A stretch of 64,000 nt of DNA. Origin: Rubrolithibacter danxiaensis. Lineage in GTDB: Bacteria > Bacteroidota > Bacteroidia > Sphingobacteriales > Sphingobacteriaceae. Of the stretch, positions 44,711 through 53,154 are shown piece after piece. Below the pieces are notes generated by a model. The model searched no databases and had not been told where the DNA came from. It saw only the letters and a program-made list of their open reading frames with translations. Within the stretch, counting starts at the first letter, position 1; each line of letters opens with the position of its first letter. The translations under genes and the position numbers were made by a program. The stretch lies in the NCBI RefSeq assembly GCF_047272945.1, contig NZ_JBKOPS010000002.1, forward strand, positions 248,001-312,000. Reading direction: 5' to 3'.

Positions 44711-47218
44711 ATGAAAGAACCCTTAATCAGGAAAACTCTATCCGGGTTTTTAATTTTTTTCGCATGTTCTGCATATTACCCCTCTTTTGCTCAAAGTAAA
44801 AATCCATCCGACCATTTGACCCTAAACGAGCAGGAGTATTTAGAAATGACGGGATTGAATGTAATGCTTGCACATGATTTCTATCCTGAAAGCCATCAGG
44901 GTGGAGTAGGTATAATACAAAACGGGTTGCGGGTAGCTACCAACGGGGATATTCGTTTAGAACCAACTCCCGGGCAATGGCAACCCGTTCCGAAAGTGGG
45001 TAAACGGATGGTTGATCGTTCTACCGGTGAAATAAGCGTAAGAATGCAATATCCTGATCCGGATAAAAACCGGAAGGGATTTAACCCGATTATTTATCCG
45101 AATTTAAATTTTAGTTATAACCTCCGTGTAGTGCCCGAGGGCAGATCTTTCAGAATAATTGTTGATCTGGACAAAGCCCTTCCCGATGAATGGATTGGAA
45201 AAGTAGGATTTAACTTCGAATTGTTCCCGGGTATTCTTTTCGGTAAAAGTTTTTACATGGATAAAGAATTTGGAATATTTCCGCGGCAGTTGAATGGTCC
45301 CGGCTTTTACGATAAAGATAAAGAATACCAGACAAAGCCGATGGCAACAGGCCATAAGCTTGTTATTGCTCCCGAAACTCCGCGGCAGACAATGACGATC
45401 CAAAATTTAAAAGATAATGAACTGCAGCTAATTGACGGACGGGCAAAGCACAATAACGGCTGGTTTGTAGTTCGCTCTCTGGTTCCTAAAGGCGCTACAA
45501 AAAATGCCATTGAATGGCTTGTTACTCCCAATGCAATTCCCGGCTGGAAATACGATCCTGTAGTGCAGGTATCTCAGGTAGGATATCACCCGAAACAGCA
45601 AAAAGTTGCTGTTATAGAAACAGACAAAACTGATACGAAACGTTATCCGGTAACTCTTTTCAGGATTAAGGAAAATGGCGGACTGGAGAAAGTGATAGAA
45701 ACCGCTCCGAAAGAATGGGGAGATTTCCTGCGCTACCATTACCTGCAGTTTGATTTTACAAAGGTTGAAAAACCTGGAATGTATCAGGTTAAATACGGCG
45801 ACTATGAAACAAGTCCTTTCCAGATCAGCGAGCAGGTTTTTGAACGCAATGTATGGCAGCCTGTTCTCGAATATTTCCTGCCTGTTCAAATGTGTCACAT
45901 GCGTATTAACGATCGTTATAAGGTTTGGCATGACGTATGTCACCTTGACGACGCCCGCATGGCTCCGGTAAATCATAATCATTTTGATGGCTACCTGCAG
46001 GGTTCAAGTACCCTGACAAAATATAAATCAGGTGAGCATGTTCCCGGTCTGGATGTGGGAGGATGGCACGACGCAGGCGATTATGATATGCGTGTGGAAT
46101 CGCAGGCAGACGAAATACGGATACTTTCTCTGGCGTTTGAAGAATTTGGAGTGAAATATGATAACACTACCATCGATCAGAAAATTAAAGTGGCAGAGCT
46201 TCAGCAGCCCGATGGTAAAAACGATATACTTCAACAGATTGAACACGGAGCGTTAACCATTGTCGGCGGGTACCGATCGCTGGGGAGGCTTTACCGGGGA
46301 ATTATTGAACCTGACCTGCGTCAGTATGTATTGTTAGGAGATGCAAGTTCACAAACTGATAATAAGGTTTTTACTGCTTCAACAGCTCCTGACCCTGTTC
46401 CGGCTATCGGATTGCCTGGGTCGCCGGACGACCGTTGGGTATTTACGGAAGAGAATCCCGGAAGGGAACTTTTAGTGGCTACCGGACTTGCTGTAGCTTC
46501 AAGAGCCTTGAAAGGGTATAATGGCGAACTTTCAAAAGAATGTCTTGCAATAGCTGAAGAACTTTGGACTCGTACTAAAGAGAATAATAAAATGCAACGG
46601 GTTAATGCAGCAGTAGAATTATTCCTTAGTACAAAAAATAAAAAGTATGCAGATTTTTTAGTGGGGATGACCGCTGACATTAGCAAAAATATTGAACGTA
46701 CCGGTTGGGTTGTGGGCCGCACCGTACCTTTAATAAAAGATAAAAACTATAAGAATACTATAATTGAAGCAGTTAAAAGGCTGAAAGCAAAAGTAGATGC
46801 ACAGGAAAAAGAAACTCCTTACGGAATGCCTTACCGGCCGGATATTTGGGGTGCGGGCTGGGGAATCCAGGAGTTTGGGGTGGAACAATATTTCCTTCAC
46901 ACGGCTTATCCCGATATCTTCCCGGCAAATTATATGCTTCATGCCATGAACTTTATTTTAGGAGTTCATCCCGGTACAAATGTTTCCTCTTTTGCTTCGG
47001 GTGTAGGAGCAAAATCATTAACAGTTGCTTATGGTAATAATCGCGATGAGTGGTCCTATATTCCGGGTGGAGTAGGTTCGGGTACAGCACTGATCCGGCC
47101 AGATTATCCCGAATTATTGACCTGGCCGTATTTGTGGCAGCAAACAGAATATGTTTTAGGAGGAGGTTCGTCTAATTTCATGTTCCTGGTACTCGCTGCT
47201 GATAAGATGCTGAAATAG
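44711..47218 (+). CDS. Exported glycoside hydrolase family 9 enzyme
   Basis: 835 residues. A signal peptide (1-27, ending SFAQ) and a long N-terminal beta-rich region (about 40-280), then an Ig-like CelD_N domain (VVQVSQVGYHPKQQK, about 285-370) and the GH9 (alpha/alpha)6 barrel. Catalytic Asp454 and Asp457 lie in GGWHDAGDYD; the acid Glu813 is in QTEYVLGGGSSNFM. Family 9 contains endoglucanases and exo-acting beta-glucosaminidases and glucosidases. It could feed the nearby 3-keto-glycoside genes with glucosides. Confidence 0.9.
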   Translation: MKEPLIRKTLSGFLIFFACSAYYPSFAQSKNPSDHLTLNEQEYLEMTGLNVMLAHDFYPESHQGGVGIIQNGLRVATNGDIRLEPTPGQWQPVPKVGKRMVDRSTGEISVRMQYPDPDKNRKGFNPIIYPNLNFSYNLRVVPEGRSFRIIVDLDKALPDEWIGKVGFNFELFPGILFGKSFYMDKEFGIFPRQLNGPGFYDKDKEYQTKPMATGHKLVIAPETPRQTMTIQNLKDNELQLIDGRAKHNNGWFVVRSLVPKGATKNAIEWLVTPNAIPGWKYDPVVQVSQVGYHPKQQKVAVIETDKTDTKRYPVTLFRIKENGGLEKVIETAPKEWGDFLRYHYLQFDFTKVEKPGMYQVKYGDYETSPFQISEQVFERNVWQPVLEYFLPVQMCHMRINDRYKVWHDVCHLDDARMAPVNHNHFDGYLQGSSTLTKYKSGEHVPGLDVGGWHDAGDYDMRVESQADEIRILSLAFEEFGVKYDNTTIDQKIKVAELQQPDGKNDILQQIEHGALTIVGGYRSLGRLYRGIIEPDLRQYVLLGDASSQTDNKVFTASTAPDPVPAIGLPGSPDDRWVFTEENPGRELLVATGLAVASRALKGYNGELSKECLAIAEELWTRTKENNKMQRVNAAVELFLSTKNKKYADFLVGMTADISKNIERTGWVVGRTVPLIKDKNYKNTIIEAVKRLKAKVDAQEKETPYGMPYRPDIWGAGWGIQEFGVEQYFLHTAYPDIFPANYMLHAMNFILGVHPGTNVSSFASGVGAKSLTVAYGNNRDEWSYIPGGVGSGTALIRPDYPELLTWPYLWQQTEYVLGGGSSNFMFLVLAADKMLK

Positions 47219-47625
47219 ATAAAAAATAAAGCCGGGAGGATCTAAAACTGTCGGTCTTATTTTTAAAATTTCGCTCTTTGGCCTTTGGGATATCCATCGC
47301 TTAGAGGGAGAGAGTAGCATGAACTTTAAATTTCTACCCGTTAATTTTTAGGGCCGCTTAACTAAAGTTAAAGGAAGTACACACTAATTTCTTTTCGGGA
47401 TTGCAAGATCCTGATCTCCGAAATTTCTGAAAGTGTGAGTTCATCGTAAATGAAGGTTTCTTTGCTTTTTCTATTTTTTGTTGAACAAGATAATCTTGTC
47501 TTATCACAAATATCCTTATAGAAAGTTTAAAAATTTTCAATAAGCTGTCGTTAAAGGTTCGGCAATTAGGATATCCGTTAAAAGATCAATAATTTTAGCT
47601 GTCTGCGTTAAAAATCACTTCAATC
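47219..47625. other. Intergenic region without a gene
   Basis: About 400 bp, AT-rich. No open frame that I trust. It contains one perfect odd palindrome (47485-47499) and a TAATTTTA box at 47591-47598 that could be a -7 element for the aldo/keto reductase gene. Confidence 0.55.
47485..47499. repeat. Perfect 15-bp palindrome, possible operator
   Basis: ACAAGAT-A-ATCTTGT, 127 bp before the aldo/keto reductase gene. Too short to be a terminator and without a T-run on either side. Confidence 0.3.
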
Positions 47626-48654
47626 ATGCAATATAAATTATTAGGAAGATCAGGCTTAAAAGTGTCTGAAATCTGTCTCGGAACAATGGGATTTGGCACT
47701 GAAAACGGCTGGGGAACTGATGAAGCCCAGAGCCGGGAAATATTTAATGTATTTACCGAAGCAGGAGGCAACTTTTTAGATACTGCCAATTATTACACGA
47801 AAGGCACCAGCGAAAAGTTTCTGGGTAAATTTATAGCTCGCGAGCGTGATAAGTACGTAGTTGCAACCAAATACAGTCTGTTTGAAAACAAGGAAAGCGT
47901 AAATGCCAGTGGCAATAGCCGTAAAACCATGATGCAAACAGCAGAAGCGAGCCTGAAGAGATTAAATACTGATTATATCGATGTTTTATACCTGCACATC
48001 TGGGATAATTTAACACCTATTGATGAAGTGATGCGTGGGCTTGATGATTTGGTGCGTCAGGGTAAAGTGCTTTACATTGCAATTTCTGATACGCCTGCCT
48101 GGGTTGTTTCAAAGGCAAATACACTGGCGGAATTGATGGGTTGGTCGCGGTTTATAGGTTTACAAATAGAGTACAGTTTGATTCAGCGCACTCCCGAGCG
48201 GGATCTCATTCCGATGGCCAATTATTTTAATATGACGGTTTTACCATGGGCACCGCTTGCCGGCGGAGCTTTAACAGGCAAATATTTAAAAGGCGATAGG
48301 GGAAGGATCAAAGAAGGAAGCCTGCGTTTAAATGAAAGGAGTAAAAGGATTGCTTCGGAAGTAGTAGCAATAGCTGAAGAGCTTGGAGTGAAAGCATCAA
48401 ATGTGGCATTAAAATGGACCATGCAACAAGGATTTTCATGTATTCCAATTGTTGGTGCTACAAAGCCAGAACAATTACAGGAAAACTTTAAATCGCTTGA
48501 TCTGGTACTTAGCCAGGATCATTTAAAACGTTTAGATGAAGTAAGCAAGATTGAAATAGGTTTTCCTCATTCTATGTTTCAGGAAGAAGCTGTTAAAACA
48601 AACTTGTTTGGAGGCTTTTATGATAAAGTCGAACACCGGCCTTTTTTAAAATAA
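47626..48654 (+). CDS. Aldo/keto reductase
   Basis: 342 residues, (beta/alpha)8 NADPH oxidoreductase. The catalytic tetrad is visible: Asp52 and Tyr57 in FLDTANYY, Lys82 in VATKYSL and His124 in LYLHIWD. The N-terminal LLGRSGLKVSEICLGTMGFG is standard. The DUF1080 gene follows 78 bp later, so it may reduce a keto sugar; a general aldehyde-reducing role is the alternative. Confidence 0.92.
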   Translation: MQYKLLGRSGLKVSEICLGTMGFGTENGWGTDEAQSREIFNVFTEAGGNFLDTANYYTKGTSEKFLGKFIARERDKYVVATKYSLFENKESVNASGNSRKTMMQTAEASLKRLNTDYIDVLYLHIWDNLTPIDEVMRGLDDLVRQGKVLYIAISDTPAWVVSKANTLAELMGWSRFIGLQIEYSLIQRTPERDLIPMANYFNMTVLPWAPLAGGALTGKYLKGDRGRIKEGSLRLNERSKRIASEVVAIAEELGVKASNVALKWTMQQGFSCIPIVGATKPEQLQENFKSLDLVLSQDHLKRLDEVSKIEIGFPHSMFQEEAVKTNLFGGFYDKVEHRPFLK

Positions 48655-48732
48655 AATTGTGCTGCAATAACCTACAATACGGAAAATAAATAAAATACTA
48701 TTTTAGGCTTGTTTAACAGAACTTAAACTAAT

Positions 48733-49440
48733 ATGAAACTTAAATCGCTTTTATTAATTTTTTCTTTATTTCTTTCTGCCGCCCAGGCGCAATCCGTTAA
48801 TACATTAACGTCTGCAGAGAAAAATTCCGGATGGAAATTACTCTTTAATGGCAAGAATTTTAATGGCTGGCATAATTATAACAAAAAAACAGTAGGGCAA
48901 AGATGGGTTATAGATAAGGGAGCTATAAAACTGAATACGGGTGCTGAAGAAGGCGGTGATATTGTAACCGATCAGGTAGTTGCCGGTGATTTTGAATTCA
49001 AAATTGATTGGAAAATTGCGCCTTACGCTAATAATGGGGTTTTCTTTTTTGTTTCTGAATCACCCGCTTTTAAATCCATGTATGATACAGGGCTTGAATT
49101 GCAGGTAATTGATAATGCGGTGTATAAAGATGAAAAAAAAGATAATAAACATCTGGCGGCAGACTTTTTTGGTATCATGAAAGCGAATAACACGACTTTA
49201 AAACCGGTAGGCAAGTGGAACCAGTTTCATGTTATTCATCAAAAAAATAAGCTCATGGTATTTTTAAACGGGAAAAAAGTACAGGATATAAATTTGAAAA
49301 GCCCGGTTTGGCAGCAAGCAGTTTCAAAGAGCTTTTTAAAATCTGCGCCATTTGCAAAAGGGAAATTCCAGGGAAATATAGGCATACAGGACTGGCACAG
49401 CGAAGTATGGTATCGTAATATAAAGATCAGGCAGCTTTAA
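48733..49440 (+). CDS. DUF1080 protein (3-keto-glycoside cleaving type), second copy
   Basis: 235 residues with a clear signal peptide (1-19, ending AQAQ). The body parallels the protein encoded at 28752 nearly end to end: GWKLLFNGKNFNGWHNY, GGDIVTDQVV, DWKIAPYANNGV, LELQVIDNAVY and a terminal IGIQDWHSEVWYRNIKIRQL. It lies downstream of the aldo/keto reductase and is probably a second periplasmic enzyme for keto-glycosides. Confidence 0.9.
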   Translation: MKLKSLLLIFSLFLSAAQAQSVNTLTSAEKNSGWKLLFNGKNFNGWHNYNKKTVGQRWVIDKGAIKLNTGAEEGGDIVTDQVVAGDFEFKIDWKIAPYANNGVFFFVSESPAFKSMYDTGLELQVIDNAVYKDEKKDNKHLAADFFGIMKANNTTLKPVGKWNQFHVIHQKNKLMVFLNGKKVQDINLKSPVWQQAVSKSFLKSAPFAKGKFQGNIGIQDWHSEVWYRNIKIRQL

Positions 49441-49454
49441 TCTTTACAGTATTA

Positions 49455-50480
49455 TTAAAACAAAGTGCCGCTTCCGCCGTGTTTTAAGCGTCCTAAATGT
49501 TTATAGGCTGCTTCAGTGCATTCGCGGCCACGGGATGTCCTCATAATATACCCTTCCTGGATAAGGAAGGGTTCATAAACCTCCTCAATTGTACCTTCAT
49601 CTTCGCCAACCGCTGTAGCAATGGTTTTTAATCCAACCGGGCCTCCTTTAAATTTATCAATAATGGTAAGCAGGATTTTGTTATCCATTTCGTCCAGGCC
49701 GTGTTCATCTACATTTAAGGCATTAAGTGCATATTTAGCAATTTCGGTATCAATTTTTCCGTTTCCTTTTATTTGTGCAAAGTCCCGTGTCCTGCGAAGC
49801 AGGGCATTTGCAATACGGGGTGTTCCGCGACTGCGACGGGCAATTTCAAAAGCACCTTCTTCGGTAATGGGAGTTTTTAAAATGGATGCTGACCTCAAAA
49901 CAATCGTGGTTAATAGTTTTGCATCGTAATATTCTAAACGCGAATTAATTCCAAACCTTGCCCTTAAAGGAGCTGTAAGCAAACCTGAACGGGTTGTTGC
50001 GCCAATCAGGGTGAACGGGTTTAAAGAGATTTGCACTGAGCGTGCATTAGGTCCGGATTCCAGCATAATATCAATGCGGAAATCTTCCATGGCAGAGTAC
50101 AGGTATTCTTCAACCAGCGGACTAAGGCGGTGAATTTCATCTATAAAAAGAATATCGCCATTTTCCAGATTGGTTAAAAGTCCGGCAAGATCGCCCGGTT
50201 TATCTAAAACAGGCCCGGATGTGATTTTTATATTCACACCCATTTCATTTGCAATAATGTTTGAAAGGGTAGTTTTACCTAATCCCGGAGGACCATGGAG
50301 CAAAACATGATCCAATGCCTCACCCCGAAGTTTGGCTGCTTTAACAAAGATCCGTAAGTTTTCCAGCACTTTATACTGACCTGTAAAATCTTCAAATGCC
50401 TGAGGGCGAAGTACTTTTTCTATTTCGCGTTCAGCAGAAGATAAACGTTCAGCAGCAGGATCAAGATTCTCGTTTAGCAT
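49455..50480 (-). CDS. ruvB: Holliday junction branch migration ATPase RuvB
   Basis: 341 residues from the ATG at 50480; a TTG five codons upstream is less likely. AAA+ motor: Walker A GPPGLGKT at 63-70, Walker B LFIDEIHRL, the sensor GATTRSGLL and the C-terminal winged helix (GPVGLKTIATAVGEDEGTIEEVYEPFLIQEGYI). It drives branch migration with RuvA, which is not in this window. The downstream edge nearly meets the DUF1080 gene. Confidence 0.97.
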   Translation of the reverse strand: MLNENLDPAAERLSSAEREIEKVLRPQAFEDFTGQYKVLENLRIFVKAAKLRGEALDHVLLHGPPGLGKTTLSNIIANEMGVNIKITSGPVLDKPGDLAGLLTNLENGDILFIDEIHRLSPLVEEYLYSAMEDFRIDIMLESGPNARSVQISLNPFTLIGATTRSGLLTAPLRARFGINSRLEYYDAKLLTTIVLRSASILKTPITEEGAFEIARRSRGTPRIANALLRRTRDFAQIKGNGKIDTEIAKYALNALNVDEHGLDEMDNKILLTIIDKFKGGPVGLKTIATAVGEDEGTIEEVYEPFLIQEGYIMRTSRGRECTEAAYKHLGRLKHGGSGTLF

Positions 50481-50502
50481 AAGGCTAAAATACAAACATT
50501 AA

Positions 50503-50937
50503 TTAAATGCTATTTTCTTTTTTGGGGCAATGGCTCTCCCGTGAATGAAGAATTTCACCCATATTTTCTGTTGCCCACTTTGATAGGGAAACTAATTGCT
50601 GCAGTAAGCCCCTCCCCAATTCTGTCAACTCATATTCAACCCGTGGAGGGATTTCAGGATAAATGGTTCTTGAAATTAAGCCGTCTTCTTCGAGGTGACG
50701 AAGCGTTACTGTCAGCATCCGCTGGGAAATTCCGCTGATCGCTTTCTTTAATTCGTTAAATCGCATTTTGCCATTGCACCCCAATTTTGTTATGGCATAA
50801 ATGGACCATTTATCGGCGACACGATCAAGGACATCTTTAATCGGGCAAAAAACATTTGTTAATTGTTTGTCAGAAAAAGAATGTTCTGAATTTTCTTTTG
50901 CGTGTTCTTTCGCTGCTTTCTCAAGAGTTACTTCCAT
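50503..50937 (-). CDS. HxlR-family winged-helix transcriptional regulator
   Basis: 144 residues. The core CPIKDVLDRVADKWSIYAITKL is the HxlR signature, followed by the recognition helix SQRMLTVTLRHLEEDGLISR and wing PPRVEYELTELG. It is divergent from a nitroreductase gene, with an inverted and direct repeat between them; regulators of this type usually control such a neighbour and themselves in response to electrophiles or oxidants. Confidence 0.92.
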   Translation of the reverse strand: MEVTLEKAAKEHAKENSEHSFSDKQLTNVFCPIKDVLDRVADKWSIYAITKLGCNGKMRFNELKKAISGISQRMLTVTLRHLEEDGLISRTIYPEIPPRVEYELTELGRGLLQQLVSLSKWATENMGEILHSRESHCPKKENSI

Positions 50938-50977
50938 GATACTGAGTAATAAAATAATGCCTTCTTGTTTGCTGCTA

Positions 50978-51012
50978 AGTTACTAAATAGTTTTGAGTTA
51001 CTAAAAGTAACT
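50978..51012. promoter_or_regulatory. Probable HxlR operator
   Basis: AGTTACT occurs at 50978-50984 and again at 50996-51002, 18 bp apart, and its inverted copy AGTAACT lies at 51006-51012. The last two form a perfect 7-3-7 inverted repeat. It sits in the divergent spacer between the HxlR gene and the nitroreductase gene. Confidence 0.65.
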
Positions 51013-51030
51013 TATATAAATACTTGTATT

Positions 51031-51681
51031 ATGAGCATTATCAATCAATTAAACTGGCGCTACGCTACAAAACGTTACAACGGAAAAAAAGTGCCGACTG
51101 AGAAACTTGACAATATCTTAGAAGCCATTCGTTTGTCAGCATCATCCATCGGCTTACAGCCTTACTCCATATTAGTGATTGAAGATCCGGAGTTAAGGAA
51201 ACAACTTGCACCTGCAGCCAACAACCAGCCACAAATTACAGAGGCTTCTCATCTTTTAGTATTTGCAGCCTGGGAAAATATTACATTGGATGATGTGGAC
51301 GAATACCTTCAGCAGACAGCAGAAATAAGGAAAGTAAGTTTAGAGTCACTCAGTACCTTAAAAGCATACTTGTTAAATATTGTAAATAATCCTGCTGAGC
51401 AAAATTTTAACTGGGCGGCAAGACAGGCTTACATTGCCCTGGGAACTGCATTAGTTGCAGCTGCAGACGAACAGATTGATGCAACGCCGATGGAAGGATT
51501 TAATTCAGCGGAATTTGACAGATTATTAGGGCTGGGTGAGAAACGTTTAAAAAGCGTGGCTTTACTTTCAATAGGTTACCGCGATGCGGAAAATGACTGG
51601 AACGCGAATCTTCCGAAAGTAAGAAGAGATAAAGAAAAACTTTTTATACAGATGGAAAGCCTTAAAGAGGAAGCAGCATAA
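51031..51681 (+). CDS. Nitroreductase-family NAD(P)H oxidoreductase
   Basis: 216 residues. The FMN-binding family start LNWRYATKRYNGKKV, the loop SASSIGLQPYSILVIED and the C-terminal GLGEKRLKSVALLSIGYRD are typical. I use the ATG at 51031 because the longer frame would run through the operator. Reduces nitro-aromatics, quinones or azo compounds; regulated by the divergent HxlR protein, by inference. Confidence 0.9.
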   Translation: MSIINQLNWRYATKRYNGKKVPTEKLDNILEAIRLSASSIGLQPYSILVIEDPELRKQLAPAANNQPQITEASHLLVFAAWENITLDDVDEYLQQTAEIRKVSLESLSTLKAYLLNIVNNPAEQNFNWAARQAYIALGTALVAAADEQIDATPMEGFNSAEFDRLLGLGEKRLKSVALLSIGYRDAENDWNANLPKVRRDKEKLFIQMESLKEEAA

Positions 51682-51951
51682 CCTCAGAATCAGAGCTTTA
51701 AAGTGTTGGCATGTAATGTCAGCACTTTAACTTTTGGATAATCTTAAGTACCAATAAACAGGTATTTGATCTTGGGGGCAGGAACAAGGATGATACCTGC
51801 AACACAACAATCTAAAGCTATTCTACATTGAAAACAAGCGTTAACAAAGAAGTATATTGAATAACCCGCTTCCTCATCTCTTAATTCTTCACTTTGACTA
51901 AAAAAAATCCAATAAAAACTGTTTATTTGCAGCTCGACAAATTATTAACAA

Positions 51952-53016
51952 ATGACTGATACATTGGATATTAAAATTAACAGAACCAATGCATCGCGTT
52001 TGCAGGAAACAGACTTTAATGATATAGGATTTGGGAAGATATTTTCCGATCACATGTTTGTAGCAGACTATGCAGATGGGCAGTGGAAGAATTTTGAAAT
52101 AATTCCTTATGGAAATTTATCGCTCAGTCCGGCAATTTCAGTCCTCCATTACGGACAGGCTTTTTTTGAAGGGCTGAAGGCATATAAGCATGCAGATGGG
52201 AAAGTGGCTTTATTTAGACCGTATAAAAATGCCGAACGCTTTAACCGTTCTGCGGAAAGGCTCAGTATGCCTGCGCTTCCGGAAGATATTTTTGTTCAGA
52301 GCATTGCATCATTGGTTGATACAGACCGCGTTTGGATTCCAACCGAACTGGGCACTTCGCTCTATATTCGCCCGTTTATGTTTGCTACCGATCCGTATCT
52401 TGGAGTTCGTCCGTCTTTAACCTATAAATACATCGTTTTAACAGGCCCTGCCGGCGCATACTATTCTGCAAACTTAAAAGTCAAAATAGAAACAAACTAT
52501 TCCAGGGCGAGTGAGGGAGGCTTTGGTTTTGCGAAAGCTGCAGGAAATTATGCCGGATCTTTGCTTCCTGCAAGCGAAGCGGTAAAAGAAGGCTTTGATC
52601 AGTTAATCTGGACCGACTCGAAGGAGCATGCTTATATTGAAGAGCTTGGCACCGCAAATATAATGTTTATGCTGGATGGTAAACTTGTAACTCCATCTAC
52701 CCGCGACACTATTTTAAAAGGCGTTACCCGGGATACGATTACAATTTTAGCCCGAAGCTGGGATATTGAAGTAGAAGAACGCAGGGTGAGTGTCGCTGAA
52801 ATTATTGAAGGTCTTAAAACAGGAAAAGTAACCGAGGCTTTTGGTGTGGGCACCGCTGCTACCATAACTAAAATCGCTTCAATCAGTTACGAAGGAACTC
52901 AGTATAATTTGCCTGACCCGGATAATGCAGAATTTTCAAACAAAGCGTTGGCAGCTTTAAATGACATTCGATACGGGTTAAAACCCGATCCGTTTGGATG
53001 GAATTATGCTGTATAA
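51952..53016 (+). CDS. ilvE: Branched-chain amino acid aminotransferase
   Basis: 354 residues, fold-type IV PLP enzyme. Lys195 in GFAKAAGNYAGSL is the PLP-binding lysine. Also visible: YGQAFFEGLKAYKHADGKVALFRP, the glutamate of IEELGTANIMF and GVTRDTI. It catalyses the last step of valine, leucine and isoleucine synthesis. A 270-bp spacer precedes it with no gene I can see, and a terminator follows immediately. Confidence 0.96.
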   Translation: MTDTLDIKINRTNASRLQETDFNDIGFGKIFSDHMFVADYADGQWKNFEIIPYGNLSLSPAISVLHYGQAFFEGLKAYKHADGKVALFRPYKNAERFNRSAERLSMPALPEDIFVQSIASLVDTDRVWIPTELGTSLYIRPFMFATDPYLGVRPSLTYKYIVLTGPAGAYYSANLKVKIETNYSRASEGGFGFAKAAGNYAGSLLPASEAVKEGFDQLIWTDSKEHAYIEELGTANIMFMLDGKLVTPSTRDTILKGVTRDTITILARSWDIEVEERRVSVAEIIEGLKTGKVTEAFGVGTAATITKIASISYEGTQYNLPDPDNAEFSNKALAALNDIRYGLKPDPFGWNYAV

Positions 53017-53022
53017 AAATAG

Positions 53023-53048
53023 AAAAAGGGCTTCTTAAGCCCTTTTTT
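53023..53048 (+). terminator. Intrinsic terminator of ilvE
   Basis: Stem AAAAAGGGCTT / AAGCCCTTTTT with a 3-nt loop and a T-run. Confidence 0.88.
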
Positions 53049-53076
53049 GTTAAAGCCCTATTATGATCCTGTAACC

Positions 53077-53154
53077 ATGCTGAAAAAATATGAAAGTTCG
53101 GATTTTAAATTACTGGAAAACTGGATAGTTGATGAAGATCTTTTATTTCAATTC
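53077..53154 (+). pseudogene. 5' fragment of a GNAT acetyltransferase gene
   Basis: From the ATG at 53077, the first 26 codons read like the start of a GNAT N-acetyltransferase (KYESSDFKLLENWI, then DEDLLFQF). The likeness stops at about 53154, where the reading frame enters the complement of the AsmA-like gene's 3' end and turns into Ser/Phe-rich nonsense. About 80% or more of a normal acetyltransferase is missing. A chance resemblance over 26 codons is possible but seems less likely. Confidence 0.5.

Noticed and set aside
50480..50495. TTG start for RuvB
   Set aside because: The ATG five codons later gives the normal RuvB N-terminus (NENLDPAAERL).
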